Origin: an uncultured Eubacteriales bacterium
GTDB taxonomy: Bacteria > Bacillota > Clostridia > Peptostreptococcales > Anaerovoracaceae
Direction: 5' to 3'
NCBI GenBank assembly: GCA_900542295.1
Contig: UQNJ01000004.1
Coordinates: forward strand, 62,001 to 126,000
DNA length: 64,000 nt
Shown here: piece after piece, positions 43,653 to 52,584 of the stretch
How the letters are laid out: each line of letters starts with the position of its first letter
Numbering within the stretch: the stretch's first letter is position 1
Notes under the pieces: generated by a model
The model's input: the letters and a program-made list of their open reading frames with translations, nothing else
Told to the model about the DNA's origin: nothing
Databases searched by the model: none
Program-made: the position numbers and the translations under genes

Positions 43653-44522
43653 ATGGATGATAGATATTATTACAGAACACTTGGAATTACATCAGAAAAC
43701 CCCACACAGCAGCAGATTAAAAAAGCTTATGAACAACGAATTGCAAAGCTTAAATCTGCTGATTACGGCGATGATAGAGAATATGCAAACAAAAAAATGA
43801 GAGAAGCCGCCGAAGCATATAGAAGGCTTACAGGACAGGCACCGTCATCCTCTGATAAGAGTGGCCAGGCTAAGGGTATGTCATCAGGGCTGAAGGAAAA
43901 GGCTAAAGAATATAAGAAAGAGCTCCTTGCTGAAGCCGGAAAATTTAAAAAAGACAGAGGAAAGCCGCCAATGGCCGTGTTTATTGCAGTCATTGCAGCA
44001 GTTGTCATCGCAGGAGGCGTAATAAGCGGAGTAAGTGAAGTCATAAGCGACAATCATTACAGTAATACAAGTTTTGTTGATTTCAGCTTTGATGAGAACG
44101 GAGAGGCTGAAGAGGATGCCATAGACGAAATGGCGGTTTTATGCAGCAATACGGATTATTACAGCGGAGTAGATTTCTCAGATGCTGACGATTATTACTA
44201 TGGCTTAGTGGATTGGGAACAGGGCGTAGGTGAATATGGGGATGAGAGAATCTTCAATGGTATATGCGGGATTCTTGAGCAGTTTGGAATAAATAATATA
44301 ACAGGGTTCTTTGCTTATATAACGGGAGAAAGTGAATTTTATTCCGAAAGTGATGACTACGACTGTGCATCAGCCCTGATCGAATGGATGCAGGCTCCTT
44401 ACTTTGAAATGATGGCGGGAGCCAGGGATATGTATAATGAAAGACCTATACTTTCAATCAGCGAATACTTAAATTACCTTGAGAGGAGAATTGCCGAATC
44501 ATATGATGTTTACTATGGATAA
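43653..44522 (+). CDS. Membrane protein with a degenerate J-like N-terminal domain
   Basis: 289 residues from the ATG at 43653 (AGAGGT upstream). Residues 1-70 follow the J-domain layout: YYYRTLGITSENPTQQQIKK, a second helix KKAYEQRIAKLK, and KKMREAAEAYRRLTG as the third, but the HPD tripeptide that stimulates DnaK is missing (the loop reads SADYGDDREYA). A basic linker leads to one transmembrane helix (MAVFIAVIAAVVIAGGVISG) and an acidic, aromatic-rich outer domain of ~150 residues. Function unknown. It overlaps mtnA by about 20 bases. Confidence 0.75.
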   Translation: MDDRYYYRTLGITSENPTQQQIKKAYEQRIAKLKSADYGDDREYANKKMREAAEAYRRLTGQAPSSSDKSGQAKGMSSGLKEKAKEYKKELLAEAGKFKKDRGKPPMAVFIAVIAAVVIAGGVISGVSEVISDNHYSNTSFVDFSFDENGEAEEDAIDEMAVLCSNTDYYSGVDFSDADDYYYGLVDWEQGVGEYGDERIFNGICGILEQFGINNITGFFAYITGESEFYSESDDYDCASALIEWMQAPYFEMMAGARDMYNERPILSISEYLNYLERRIAESYDVYYG

Positions 44523-45570
44523 TAAAGTTTTTGATATAGCACCGGTGAAATATTCGGAAGACGGGCTTCATATTCTTGATCAGACAAGACTTCCGGGAGA
44601 AGAAAACTACATAAAGATAGAAACAAAAGAAGATATCTGGGATGCCATATATCATCTTAAGGTAAGGGGGGCGCCGGCTATAGGTGTAGCGGCGGCATAC
44701 GGATTATATGTGGAAGCTGAGTGTTATGACGGAGAATCTGTGACAGAATTCCGCAGACTTGTCATTGAAGCGGCGAAGTATATAGAAAGCGCAAGGCCCA
44801 CGGCAGTCAACCTTTCGTGGGCAGTTAATAGAGTTGCGGCTGTTCTTGACAGACCATTGACGACTGTGGCGGAATACAAAAGGGCTATGCTTGATGAGGC
44901 AAAGGCTATACATGATGAAGATATCAGAGCGTGCAAAGCGATGGGAGAATACGGACTGTCTCTGTTGAAGCCGGGCATGGGAATATTGACTCACTGTAAT
45001 GCAGGAACAATAGCCACATCAAAATATGGGACATGTCTTGCACCCATTTATCTGGGCCATGAACAGGGCTACGATTTTAAAGTTTTTGCCGATGAGACAA
45101 GACCTCTTCTACAGGGGGCAAGACTTACATCGTGGGAACTTTCAAAGGCCGGCATAGATGTAACTCTGATATGCGACAATATGGCGTCTACAGTCATGAA
45201 AAAGGGATGGATTGATGCTGTTGTAGTAGGCTGCGACAGAATGGCTGCCAACGGAGACGGTGCCAACAAAATAGGAACCTGTGGCGTTGCAATTCTCGCA
45301 AAGGAATACGGAATACCGTTTTATATGTATGTACCTACATCTACTATAGATATGTCTACGCCTACAGGAGATGATATTGACATAGAACTGAGAAAAGGTG
45401 ACGAAATATATAAGATGTGGTATAAGCAGCCTATGGCGCCTGAGGGAGTCAAGACATATAATCCGGCATTCGATGTTACCGACCATAAGTATATAACGGC
45501 AGTGATTACAGAAAAGGGAATAGTTAAGCCGCCATATGACATAAACCTCAGACGGCTTATGGAAAAATAA
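44503..45570 (+). CDS. mtnA: S-methyl-5-thioribose-1-phosphate isomerase
   Basis: About 355 residues. Start chosen at 44503 because GAGAGGAG lies upstream within the preceding gene; ATGs at 44506 and 44515 are alternatives. Motifs: KVRGAPAIGVAAAYG, the catalytic cysteine in LTHCNAGTIATSKYGTCL, DETRPLLQGARLTSWEL, and the catalytic aspartate in GCDRMAANGDGANKIGT. It isomerises methylthioribose-1-phosphate to the ribulose form in methionine salvage. No other salvage gene is nearby. A deoxyribose or ribose-1,5-bisphosphate isomerase role is possible for divergent members of the fold, but these motifs fit MtnA. Confidence 0.92.
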   Translation: MMFTMDNKVFDIAPVKYSEDGLHILDQTRLPGEENYIKIETKEDIWDAIYHLKVRGAPAIGVAAAYGLYVEAECYDGESVTEFRRLVIEAAKYIESARPTAVNLSWAVNRVAAVLDRPLTTVAEYKRAMLDEAKAIHDEDIRACKAMGEYGLSLLKPGMGILTHCNAGTIATSKYGTCLAPIYLGHEQGYDFKVFADETRPLLQGARLTSWELSKAGIDVTLICDNMASTVMKKGWIDAVVVGCDRMAANGDGANKIGTCGVAILAKEYGIPFYMYVPTSTIDMSTPTGDDIDIELRKGDEIYKMWYKQPMAPEGVKTYNPAFDVTDHKYITAVITEKGIVKPPYDINLRRLMEK

Positions 45571-45583
45571 AGGTATGAAGTAT

Positions 45584-46495
45584 ATGGAAAAAGCGGAAGA
45601 AAAAACAGGTCTTATAGATAAATATGCGAAAATAATTACGGTAATAGCAGTTGTTTTCGGAGCAACATCAGGCATCCTTGGTTCTCTGACGGCTGCAAGC
45701 TCAATGGCGATAGGCTTTTGGAGACTTACAATAGCCCTGCCGTTTTTCGTAATACCTATTGTGGTAAATCAAGATAAAAGGACTGAACTCATAAGTATAA
45801 ATAAAAAAGATTACGTATGGTGTTTTGTGTCGGGAGCTTTTCTTTTCGGGCACTTTTTTTCGTGGTTCAATGCAGTAAAGCTAACCAATATAGCCAGCGC
45901 TTCTGTACTGGCTGCTCTTCATCCACTTGTTGTTCTTCTTGTTACAGTATTTATATATCACAAAAAAGTCAGTTTTAAATCAGTTGCGGCTATAATTGCG
46001 GCATTGGCAGGAGGCGCTGTAATTGTCGGAGCCGGAGCAGAATCTTTTGCTGACGGAAACCTTGCAGGAGATGTTTGTGCGTTTTTTGCAGCTATTTTTA
46101 TGGGATTGTACTTTTCTGTCGGAGACAGCGTTAGAAAGAGAGTAGACGGAGGCCTGTATGTGCTGTTGGTATTTTCATCTTGCTGGGTTTGTTTTACTGT
46201 AGGCTCAATAGTGACCGGCACCAGACTTTTCGGGTATGAACCGATGGATTATATATACATAGCGATTATGGCTGTAATGTGTCAGATAGGAGCTCATGCA
46301 GTATTCAATCTTTGCATAGGTCATGTAAGTTCTCTTTATGTTTCCACATGGGAAGCCGGAGAACCTGTATTTGCAACATTGATGGCAATAGTTTTTCTTG
46401 GGCAGGTACCGAAAGCTTACGAAATAATAGGATGCGTAATAGTAGTATGTTCGCTCCTCTACTATAACAGACAGGAGAGCCGAAATGAGTTATAA
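45584..46495 (+). CDS. EamA/DMT-family transporter, second copy
   Basis: 303 residues from the ATG at 45584, ten bases after AAAGG; the ATG at 45575 is too close to it. About ten helices in two EamA repeats: ITVIAVVFGATSGILGSL, SGAFLFGHFFSWFNAVKL and SVLAALHPLVVLLVTVFIYH, then GDVCAFFAAIFMGLYFSVGD in the second half. Substrate unknown. It overlaps scpA by 11 bases although no functional link is evident. Confidence 0.88.
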   Translation: MEKAEEKTGLIDKYAKIITVIAVVFGATSGILGSLTAASSMAIGFWRLTIALPFFVIPIVVNQDKRTELISINKKDYVWCFVSGAFLFGHFFSWFNAVKLTNIASASVLAALHPLVVLLVTVFIYHKKVSFKSVAAIIAALAGGAVIVGAGAESFADGNLAGDVCAFFAAIFMGLYFSVGDSVRKRVDGGLYVLLVFSSCWVCFTVGSIVTGTRLFGYEPMDYIYIAIMAVMCQIGAHAVFNLCIGHVSSLYVSTWEAGEPVFATLMAIVFLGQVPKAYEIIGCVIVVCSLLYYNRQESRNEL

Positions 46496-47252
46496 GGTGA
46501 AACTCCAAACCTTTGAGGGACCGTTTGATTTGCTTGTGTATCTTATAGAGAATGCTCAGATGAGCATATACGATATAGAGATAAAAAGTATTACAAGCCA
46601 ATATCTTGAATATGTAAAGGAAATGGAGAATATGGATGTGGCGGTAGCCACGGAGTTCATGGTGCTTGCATCATCATTGATTGAAATTAAGTCGAAGATG
46701 ATATTGCCTCGAATCAGCAAATCCGGGGACAGTGTAATAGAAGAAGATCCGAGAACGGAGCTGGTATCAAGGCTTATAGAATATAAGAAGTTTAAGCGTG
46801 CAGCGGAGGTTTTGCGGCAGCAGGAAGAAACTGCATCAGACATATTTGAAAAACCGAAGGAAGATATTTCCGAGTACCTTGACAACCCGGATGAATATCT
46901 TAGCTTAGATTTGAAACAGTTTGCATCTGCATTCTCATCTTTCCTTGAAAAGAAGCAGCGTATAGAGGCAGTACGAAAGCGTTATACCAGATTACGAAGA
47001 GACAGAGCCACTACTGAAAACAGGATTCAATATATAACACAAAAAATAAGAGGTAAAATAGGGGGAGTTTTTAGCTTCCGCGATTTCATTACCGATAAAA
47101 AAGATAAGTATGATACGGTGGTGACATTTGTTTCAATACTGGAAATGGCAAAGCAGAATGTTATAAAGGTTTGCCAGAAGACTATGTACGGCGATATTAA
47201 AATAGAGTCGGGTGAGAGAATAAATGAAGGAGATATCAAATATGGGCAGTAA
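46485..47252 (+). CDS. scpA: Segregation and condensation protein A
   Basis: 255 residues. The start YKVKLQTFEGPFDLLVYLIE, then EFMVLASSLIEIKSKMILP and ELVSRLIEYKKFKRAAEVL, are typical ScpA. It is the kleisin bridging the SMC ATPase heads during chromosome condensation and segregation. CAGGAGAG precedes the ATG inside the end of the transporter gene. The stop overlaps scpB by about 11 bases. Confidence 0.96.
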   Translation: MSYKVKLQTFEGPFDLLVYLIENAQMSIYDIEIKSITSQYLEYVKEMENMDVAVATEFMVLASSLIEIKSKMILPRISKSGDSVIEEDPRTELVSRLIEYKKFKRAAEVLRQQEETASDIFEKPKEDISEYLDNPDEYLSLDLKQFASAFSSFLEKKQRIEAVRKRYTRLRRDRATTENRIQYITQKIRGKIGGVFSFRDFITDKKDKYDTVVTFVSILEMAKQNVIKVCQKTMYGDIKIESGERINEGDIKYGQ

Positions 47253-47826
47253 AAAAACAATTAAGTCTGCTTTTGAGTCTATGCTTTTTACTTGGGGAGA
47301 GCCTTTGCCGGCAAAAGCTGCGGCAGATGTATTCAATATAAGCAAACAAGAGGCTATTGAATACTTTACCGAGCTTCAAGAGGAATATGAACAAGAGGGC
47401 AGAGGAATAGTGATTCGAAGAGTCAACCAGTCATTTCAATTTGTGACCAGAGAGGAAAATGCAGACTATATAAGAAGTCTTTGTACTCCCATAAAAACCA
47501 AGAAGCTGTCTCAGTCGGCTCTTGAGGTTCTTGCAATAGTAGCATATAAGCAGCCTGTCACAAAGGGCGAGATAGAGGCAATAAGAGGAATAAGGTGCGA
47601 CCGTGTTATGGAGGGACTTATCAAAAAAGATCTTGTATGTGAAAAGGGAAGAGCGGACACTGTCGGAAGACCTATTCTTTACAGCACTACAGATACATTT
47701 TTAAGGAACTTCGGATTTTCTTCAATCAAGGATCTGCCGCAAATAGATGATATAGAGTCTGTGTCAGAGGATGCAGAGGCTGATGTTGAAGTGGCGGATG
47801 ACGGACAGATAAAAATAGAGATATGA
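47242..47826 (+). CDS. scpB: Segregation and condensation protein B
   Basis: 194 residues from the ATG at 47242, seven bases after AAGGAGAT; an in-frame ATG at 47224 also has a possible site, so six extra residues cannot be excluded. Two winged-helix domains: FESMLFTWGEPLPAKAAADV, then SQSALEVLAIVAYKQPVTKGEIEAIRG as the second, split here only for quoting. GRADTVGRPILYSTTDTFL is also typical. It has an acidic tail. It dimerises and binds the ScpA kleisin. Confidence 0.95.
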   Translation: MGSKKTIKSAFESMLFTWGEPLPAKAAADVFNISKQEAIEYFTELQEEYEQEGRGIVIRRVNQSFQFVTREENADYIRSLCTPIKTKKLSQSALEVLAIVAYKQPVTKGEIEAIRGIRCDRVMEGLIKKDLVCEKGRADTVGRPILYSTTDTFLRNFGFSSIKDLPQIDDIESVSEDAEADVEVADDGQIKIEI

Positions 47827-47865
47827 TTTTAAAAGACCAAGCTTAAAACAGGCAATCAGGAATAT

Positions 47866-47905
47866 AACTCCCTAATGGCAGTAAAATGCTATAGGGAGTT
47901 TTTTT
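47866..47905 (+). promoter_or_regulatory. Terminator hairpin that contains the ribosome site of the next gene
   Basis: AACTCCCTA (47866-47874) pairs with TAGGGAGTT (47892-47900), with a further short GCA / TGC pairing, then a T tract to 47905. The DD-carboxypeptidase ATG follows immediately at 47906, and its only ribosome site, GGGAG (47894-47898), is inside the right arm. Confidence 0.75.
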
Positions 47906-48847
47906 ATGAAGAAAAAATATAAAATTGTGTTTGCAGTATGTTTATGTATGGGAGCACTTGGGTGGTTTTCGGAATTTTTTGGGCCTTCTATGCATGTAGA
48001 TGAAGAGAAAGTATTAAAAAGTAAAGATTATACCAGAGCAACAGGAAATGACAGCGATTTATCTCATGGAGAAGTACAGCCTACAGATAAAGCCAGGATC
48101 TCGCCTCCTGTAATTTCTGCAGAAGGAGCGATACTTATAGACGGAAATACGGGGGAAGCACTATTTGAAAAAAATGCGGATAAAAAACTGTATCCTGCCA
48201 GCACCACAAAGATAATGACAGCAATGGTTGCTCTTGAAATTTTAGATGAAATAGATGCAGACCTTGGAAGTACGGTATCAGTTCCTGATGATGCGGTAAA
48301 TACAGAAGGCTCTTCCGTTTATCTGAAAGCAAGTGAAAAGGTTACAATGGAGGAGCTTTTTTATGGAATGATGCTTCAGTCGGGAAATGATGCTGCCTTG
48401 GCTGTTGCAATATGCTGCGGAGGTACGGAAGAAGAATTTATCAAAAGAATGAATATGAAAGCTGCTGAGATAGGATGCAGCTCGACCATGTTTAAAAATT
48501 CCAGCGGGCTGTTTGATGAGGGCCATTTTACGACTGCGAGGGATCTGGCTAAGATAAGCAAGACGGCAATGGAAAAAAAGGAGTTCAGGGAAATAGTGGG
48601 AAGCAGAGACTGGAGAAGTGAGAAAACGGGAAGAAACTTTCATAATAAAAATAAGACGATTTTTCAGTATGATGACTCGACGGGAGTTAAAATAGGATAT
48701 ACAAAAGCTTCCGGAAGAACCCTTGTTGCTTCGGCAAAGCGAGACGGCATAGAGCTTATAGCTGTTGTGCTTAATGATTCAAATTGGTTTGAGGACGCAT
48801 ACGCAATGCTTGATTATGGGTTTAAAAAAGAAAAATCAGGATTTTGA
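47906..48847 (+). CDS. Serine-type D-Ala-D-Ala carboxypeptidase (DacF/PBP5-like) with an altered KTG motif
   Basis: 313 residues. An N-terminal membrane anchor or uncleaved signal (YKIVFAVCLCMGALGWFSEF), a polar linker, then the peptidase S11 domain: SxxK in LYPASTTKIMTAM (Ser99, Lys102), the SGN motif in MLQSGNDAALAVA (Ser159), and at the third motif VKIGYTKASGRTLVASAKR, where the usual KTG is K262-I263-G264. The C-terminal PBP5 beta domain is absent. It trims pentapeptides in the wall, if active. Translation may be limited by the hairpin covering its ribosome site. Confidence 0.92.
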   Translation: MKKKYKIVFAVCLCMGALGWFSEFFGPSMHVDEEKVLKSKDYTRATGNDSDLSHGEVQPTDKARISPPVISAEGAILIDGNTGEALFEKNADKKLYPASTTKIMTAMVALEILDEIDADLGSTVSVPDDAVNTEGSSVYLKASEKVTMEELFYGMMLQSGNDAALAVAICCGGTEEEFIKRMNMKAAEIGCSSTMFKNSSGLFDEGHFTTARDLAKISKTAMEKKEFREIVGSRDWRSEKTGRNFHNKNKTIFQYDDSTGVKIGYTKASGRTLVASAKRDGIELIAVVLNDSNWFEDAYAMLDYGFKKEKSGF

Positions 48848-48863
48848 TACTGGAGGTGAATTG

Positions 48864-49820
48864 ATGACATATATTTGTGCGGACAGAGGTAGTGAAAAAT
48901 GTCCGTGTATACTTATGGAAGCGGGCCAATGTTATACATGCAGCATGATACAGACAGGGAAATGCAGCTGTATGTGGCAGGGAATATGTCCTTATACGGA
49001 ATATAAGCAGGCAGGAGAAAATCCTAAGCCTGTTTACCGTGAACGTGAATTTGTCGTAACGGAAAGAAAAGATTTTTCACCTGTACTTACTACAGTCACT
49101 CTCAAGGTGCCTCTTGCCTATGCATTTAAGTGCAGGGAACCGGGCAGTTTTATAATTGTAAGAGCAAACGGATGGCAAGTTCCGCTTTCTGTTATGAAAA
49201 GCTATACAGCGACTGATGATGAGGCTTTCGGCACATCGGAATTTTGGGAAGCGGGGCGTATTGTATTAGCTGTAAATGCGGCAGGACCAAAGACGATAGA
49301 TTTGCTTAAGCGATGCAGCGTGGGAAGTATATGGTCTTTGCGTGGGCCTTATTTTTCCGGCTTGGTACGGAAGGAAATTTTTAACCCAAAAGCGTTGTCA
49401 ATTGTGGCAGCAAGGGGTATGGCGATTATGCCTTTGATTAACATGAAGCAGCTGATAGGAGGAAATTTGGCGTCTTTTTGCCTTGATAGCAAAAAGCTTC
49501 CTGAAAGTTTTAAAGAAAAATATCTTGCGGATTTTGAGTATGAAACCATAGATCTGGAAAATGATATAAGAAAAACAGCTTGTGATCTGATGAAGGCTCG
49601 AGAATTCTGTATAGAGTCTACGGGGTTAAAACCAAACTTATTGCTTATGGTTTCTCCGTACTATGCCGAAGCGTTAATCAGGGAAATGAATATAGACTGC
49701 AGCGAAACAATTTCACCGAATAATGCAAATGTATGCTGCGGAGAGGGTATATGCGGAGCTTGCTCTCATACCGGAGAGGATGGAATTACTGTAAGAGCGT
49801 GCAAGTGCTTTGAGCTGTAA
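48864..49820 (+). CDS. PyrK-like flavin/[2Fe-2S] oxidoreductase with a cysteine-rich N-terminal segment
   Basis: 318 residues from the ATG at 48864 (TGGAGGTGA upstream). Residues 1-45 hold about nine cysteines: CPCILMEAGQCYTCSMIQTG and then KCSCMWQGICPY, a pattern I cannot assign. Residues 60-260 are a ferredoxin-NADP reductase-like region (GSFIIVRANGWQVPLSV; AGPKTIDLLKRC; LRGPYFSG). The end has CCGEGICGACSHTGEDG followed by RACKC, the PyrK-type [2Fe-2S] site. It probably pairs with the FAD-dependent oxidoreductase at 50552. It is not an ordinary PyrK: no pyrD is near and the N-terminal cysteines are extra. Confidence 0.75.
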   Translation: MTYICADRGSEKCPCILMEAGQCYTCSMIQTGKCSCMWQGICPYTEYKQAGENPKPVYREREFVVTERKDFSPVLTTVTLKVPLAYAFKCREPGSFIIVRANGWQVPLSVMKSYTATDDEAFGTSEFWEAGRIVLAVNAAGPKTIDLLKRCSVGSIWSLRGPYFSGLVRKEIFNPKALSIVAARGMAIMPLINMKQLIGGNLASFCLDSKKLPESFKEKYLADFEYETIDLENDIRKTACDLMKAREFCIESTGLKPNLLLMVSPYYAEALIREMNIDCSETISPNNANVCCGEGICGACSHTGEDGITVRACKCFEL

Positions 49821-49855
49821 AAAGGGCTCGAATATAATTTCGAGCCTTTTTAAGT
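49819..49855. terminator. Bidirectional terminator
   Basis: AAAAGGGCTCGAA / TTTCGAGCCTTTTT hairpin with a short AT loop, between convergent genes; T tracts are present on both strands. Confidence 0.85.
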
Positions 49856-49884
49856 AAATAATATTCACGTTAATAAAAGTATTG

Positions 49885-50442
49885 CTATTCTATATCCTCT
49901 AAATCTTCAAATCCGCCGGCCATGGTGTTTGCGAGATCGTAGATTCCGCCGGTAAGGGCGTTGGCGAGTTTGTCGTCTTCCTGTACTTCCCAACCGTCAT
50001 CACCTTTTTTGAGGGAAACATCAACGGTAGTTTCGTAAGACTTTTCTGCTTTTTTCAGAGCCTCCAGCATGAGTGAATCCATGAGAGAGTTGATCTCATC
50101 TTCCGAAAGGTTAGGGTCTGCAAGCGCCTGCGTTATGTAGTCGGTAAGCACTTGAGTGAATATTTCGCCGAATGGATAAGTTTTTATGGTGGCTTTTACT
50201 GTAGCTGTATCTCCATCTACTTTTTCTTCACCTAATTCATATTCAAAGTCTAACATCTTTTCTACAAAAGCTTTACCGGCTTCTTCGCCAAAACCTTCAT
50301 CCATACCTTCTGCCAGTTCTTCGGGATTTGCTTTTGCATTTTCGAGATCTGCCTTAAGAGCATCGGATGGTGAATCCTGACTGCAAGCAGTTAAGCCGAA
50401 GCACATAATCAGCGATAAAAGTAATGCGATAAATTTTTTCAT
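49885..50442 (-). CDS. Small acidic lipoprotein (DUF5105-like)
   Basis: 185 residues. Lipobox GLTAC (cysteine 20) after a clean signal helix. The mature part is acidic and mostly helical, with a central EEKVDGDTATVKATIKTYPF strand pair and a C-terminal VDVSLKKGDDGWEVQED strand, the arrangement of the small lipoprotein domain called DUF5105 in Gram-positives. No catalytic residues. Function unknown. It has AGGAGGAAC upstream and stands alone between the two flavoprotein genes on the opposite strand. Confidence 0.75.
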   Translation of the reverse strand: MKKFIALLLSLIMCFGLTACSQDSPSDALKADLENAKANPEELAEGMDEGFGEEAGKAFVEKMLDFEYELGEEKVDGDTATVKATIKTYPFGEIFTQVLTDYITQALADPNLSEDEINSLMDSLMLEALKKAEKSYETTVDVSLKKGDDGWEVQEDDKLANALTGGIYDLANTMAGGFEDLEDIE

Positions 50443-50551
50443 AAATAGTTCCTCCTAAATATACCTATAATGATTTTATACACTATTTTAGAGAATAAAT
50501 CAATCATTAACAAAAAGAATACAATTTAAATTTTTTGTAAAGGAGACAATT

Positions 50552-51841
50552 ATGGCAAAGGTTTTAGTGATAGGTGGCGGCTGGGCTGGCATAGCCGCAG
50601 CAGTTAGAGCTAAAAAATACGGCGCAGATGTTATACTTGCCGAAAAAACAGACCTGCTTTTGGGGCTGGGTAATGTAGGCGGAATAATGAGAAACAATGG
50701 CAGATTTACCGCTGCCGAAGAGAATATAGCTTTGGGAGCAGGGGAGTTATTTGAGATAACCGATAAGCTTTCTTTACATAAAAATGTAGATTTTCCGGGA
50801 CATGATCATGCAAGTTTTTATGATGTTGTGGCAGTTGAGCCGGAGGTCAGAAGATTTTTGAAAAAGCTTGGAATAGAGATTCGATTTATGACGAGGATTA
50901 CAGATGTAGCCGTGGAGAATGGCGAGATTGTGGGTGTAAAGACTGCCGCAGGAGATATGATATACGCCGATTCGTTTGTTGAAGCTACAGGTTCGGCCGG
51001 TCCGATGGGGAATTGTATGAAATATGGAAACGGCTGCTCCATGTGCATTTTAAGATGTCCTTCGTTCGGACCGAGAGTGAGTATAACAGAAAAGGCAGGA
51101 TTAGATGATCTGACAGCATTAAAAGCAGATGGGACAAGAGGAGCGTTCAGTGGTTCGTGCAAAATAGAGAAAAAGAGCTTGTCTAAAAAATTGCAGCGTA
51201 AACTGGAAAAAGACGGATTTGCAGTTGTACCACTGCCGGAGGATATGATAAACAAAGAAAAATTATCAAAAAAGGTGTGCCGTCAGTATGCACTTGATGT
51301 TTTTGCCGAAAATTTAATAATAATAGACACAGGCTGTGCTAAACTTATGAGTCCGTATTTTGAGCTTGAAAAACTTCGTAAAATAGAAGGCTTTGAAAAT
51401 GCAAGATTTTCAGATCCATATGCAGGGGGCAAAGGAAATTCGATAAGATATATGTCAGTAGGTGTCAGAGACGAATATATGAGGGCATGCGGAACAGATA
51501 ATTTGTTTCTTGGTGGTGAAAAGTCGGGATTTTTTGTGGGACATACGGAAGCTATTACGACAGGCTCTCTATCAGGGTATAATGCTGCCGCATATGCTTA
51601 CGGAAGGCCTTTGCTCACTCTGCCGCAAACTCTTGCAACCGGTGATTTGCTGCGGTTTGCAAATGAAGCCCTTTCAAGCCAGAACGGTCTCGACAGAAGA
51701 TTTACATTTGCCGGTGGAGAATATTTTGAGCGTATGAAAGCGAAAGGTTTATATCTTATGGATCCTAAGCTTATAAGGAAAAGAGTGGAGGAAGAAGGTC
51801 TGCTTGATGTTTACAACAGGCCGAGGACTGTGATAAAATAA
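50552..51841 (+). CDS. FAD-dependent oxidoreductase, GidA/TrmFO-like fold
   Basis: 429 residues. The FAD-binding start VLVIGGGWAGIAAAVRAKKYG is followed by a cysteine segment CMKYGNGCSMCILRCPSFGP (residues ~150-170) and a C-terminal region NLFLGGEKSGFFVGHTEAIT, GSLSGYNAAAYAYGRPLLTL, recalling the GidA/TrmFO superfamily. It is not a tRNA-modifying TrmFO by length and context. The cysteine-rich loop suggests a metal cluster or disulphide. AAAGGAG precedes the ATG. With the PyrK-like protein at 48864 it may form a two-subunit flavoenzyme; this is inference, and a lipoprotein gene on the other strand lies between them. Confidence 0.8.
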   Translation: MAKVLVIGGGWAGIAAAVRAKKYGADVILAEKTDLLLGLGNVGGIMRNNGRFTAAEENIALGAGELFEITDKLSLHKNVDFPGHDHASFYDVVAVEPEVRRFLKKLGIEIRFMTRITDVAVENGEIVGVKTAAGDMIYADSFVEATGSAGPMGNCMKYGNGCSMCILRCPSFGPRVSITEKAGLDDLTALKADGTRGAFSGSCKIEKKSLSKKLQRKLEKDGFAVVPLPEDMINKEKLSKKVCRQYALDVFAENLIIIDTGCAKLMSPYFELEKLRKIEGFENARFSDPYAGGKGNSIRYMSVGVRDEYMRACGTDNLFLGGEKSGFFVGHTEAITTGSLSGYNAAAYAYGRPLLTLPQTLATGDLLRFANEALSSQNGLDRRFTFAGGEYFERMKAKGLYLMDPKLIRKRVEEEGLLDVYNRPRTVIK

Positions 51842-51868
51842 TAATAATTTGAATATTGAGGGATAAAA

Positions 51869-52573
51869 ATGAGAATCAACAAATATATTGCACAGGCAGG
51901 AATTGTTAGCAGAAGAAAAGCGGATGAGCTGATACTCAACGGTAACGTCAAGGTGAACGGAGCTGTAATGAGAGAACCGGGATATGATGTTGACAATGGT
52001 GATAAGGTGGAAGTAAACGGCAGAATCATAGATAATAATCAGGAAAAAGTATATCTTCTTGTCAACAAGCCTCTTAATATGATTACCGCCGCATCAGATG
52101 ACAAGGATAGAGAAACCGTTATGGAAATAATAAAGGATGTTGATGCAAGGCTGTTTCCGGTGGGAAGACTTGACTATAATACTACCGGCGCATTGATTAT
52201 GACCAATGACGGAGATATCAGCTATCGTATAACACATCCGAAGCATGAAATGGATAAGACTTACAGGGCCTTGGTTAAAGGTGTGATTTCACCTGAAAAG
52301 GCGGCAAGGCTCAGAAAAGGCGTCGATATCGGGGGATTTATGACATCAAGAGCCAAGGTAAAGATAATAAAGGGAAACAGCCATTCGACTCTGGTTGAAA
52401 TTTCTATTCATGAGGGAAAGAATCGTCAGGTGAGAAAGATGTTTGCGGCTGTTGGAAATCCTGTGCAGACATTGGAAAGAATCGCAATAGGAGAAATAAG
52501 ACTTGGCAGACTCAAGCAGGGACATTATCGTAAACTGAATAGAGAAGAAATAGAATATCTTAAGAACTGCTGA
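51869..52573 (+). CDS. rluB: Ribosomal large-subunit pseudouridine synthase B (RsuA/RluB family)
   Basis: 234 residues. N-terminal S4 RNA-binding domain MRINKYIAQAGIVSRRKADE with NGNVKVNGAV, then the catalytic aspartate in FPVGRLDYNTTGALIMTNDG, and HEGKNRQVRKMFAAVG. It makes pseudouridine in 23S rRNA, or 16S if it is of the RsuA type. It commonly follows scpAB in Firmicutes; here several genes intervene. A terminator follows. Confidence 0.93.
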   Translation: MRINKYIAQAGIVSRRKADELILNGNVKVNGAVMREPGYDVDNGDKVEVNGRIIDNNQEKVYLLVNKPLNMITAASDDKDRETVMEIIKDVDARLFPVGRLDYNTTGALIMTNDGDISYRITHPKHEMDKTYRALVKGVISPEKAARLRKGVDIGGFMTSRAKVKIIKGNSHSTLVEISIHEGKNRQVRKMFAAVGNPVQTLERIAIGEIRLGRLKQGHYRKLNREEIEYLKNC

Positions 52574-52584
52574 TATAAACGACA

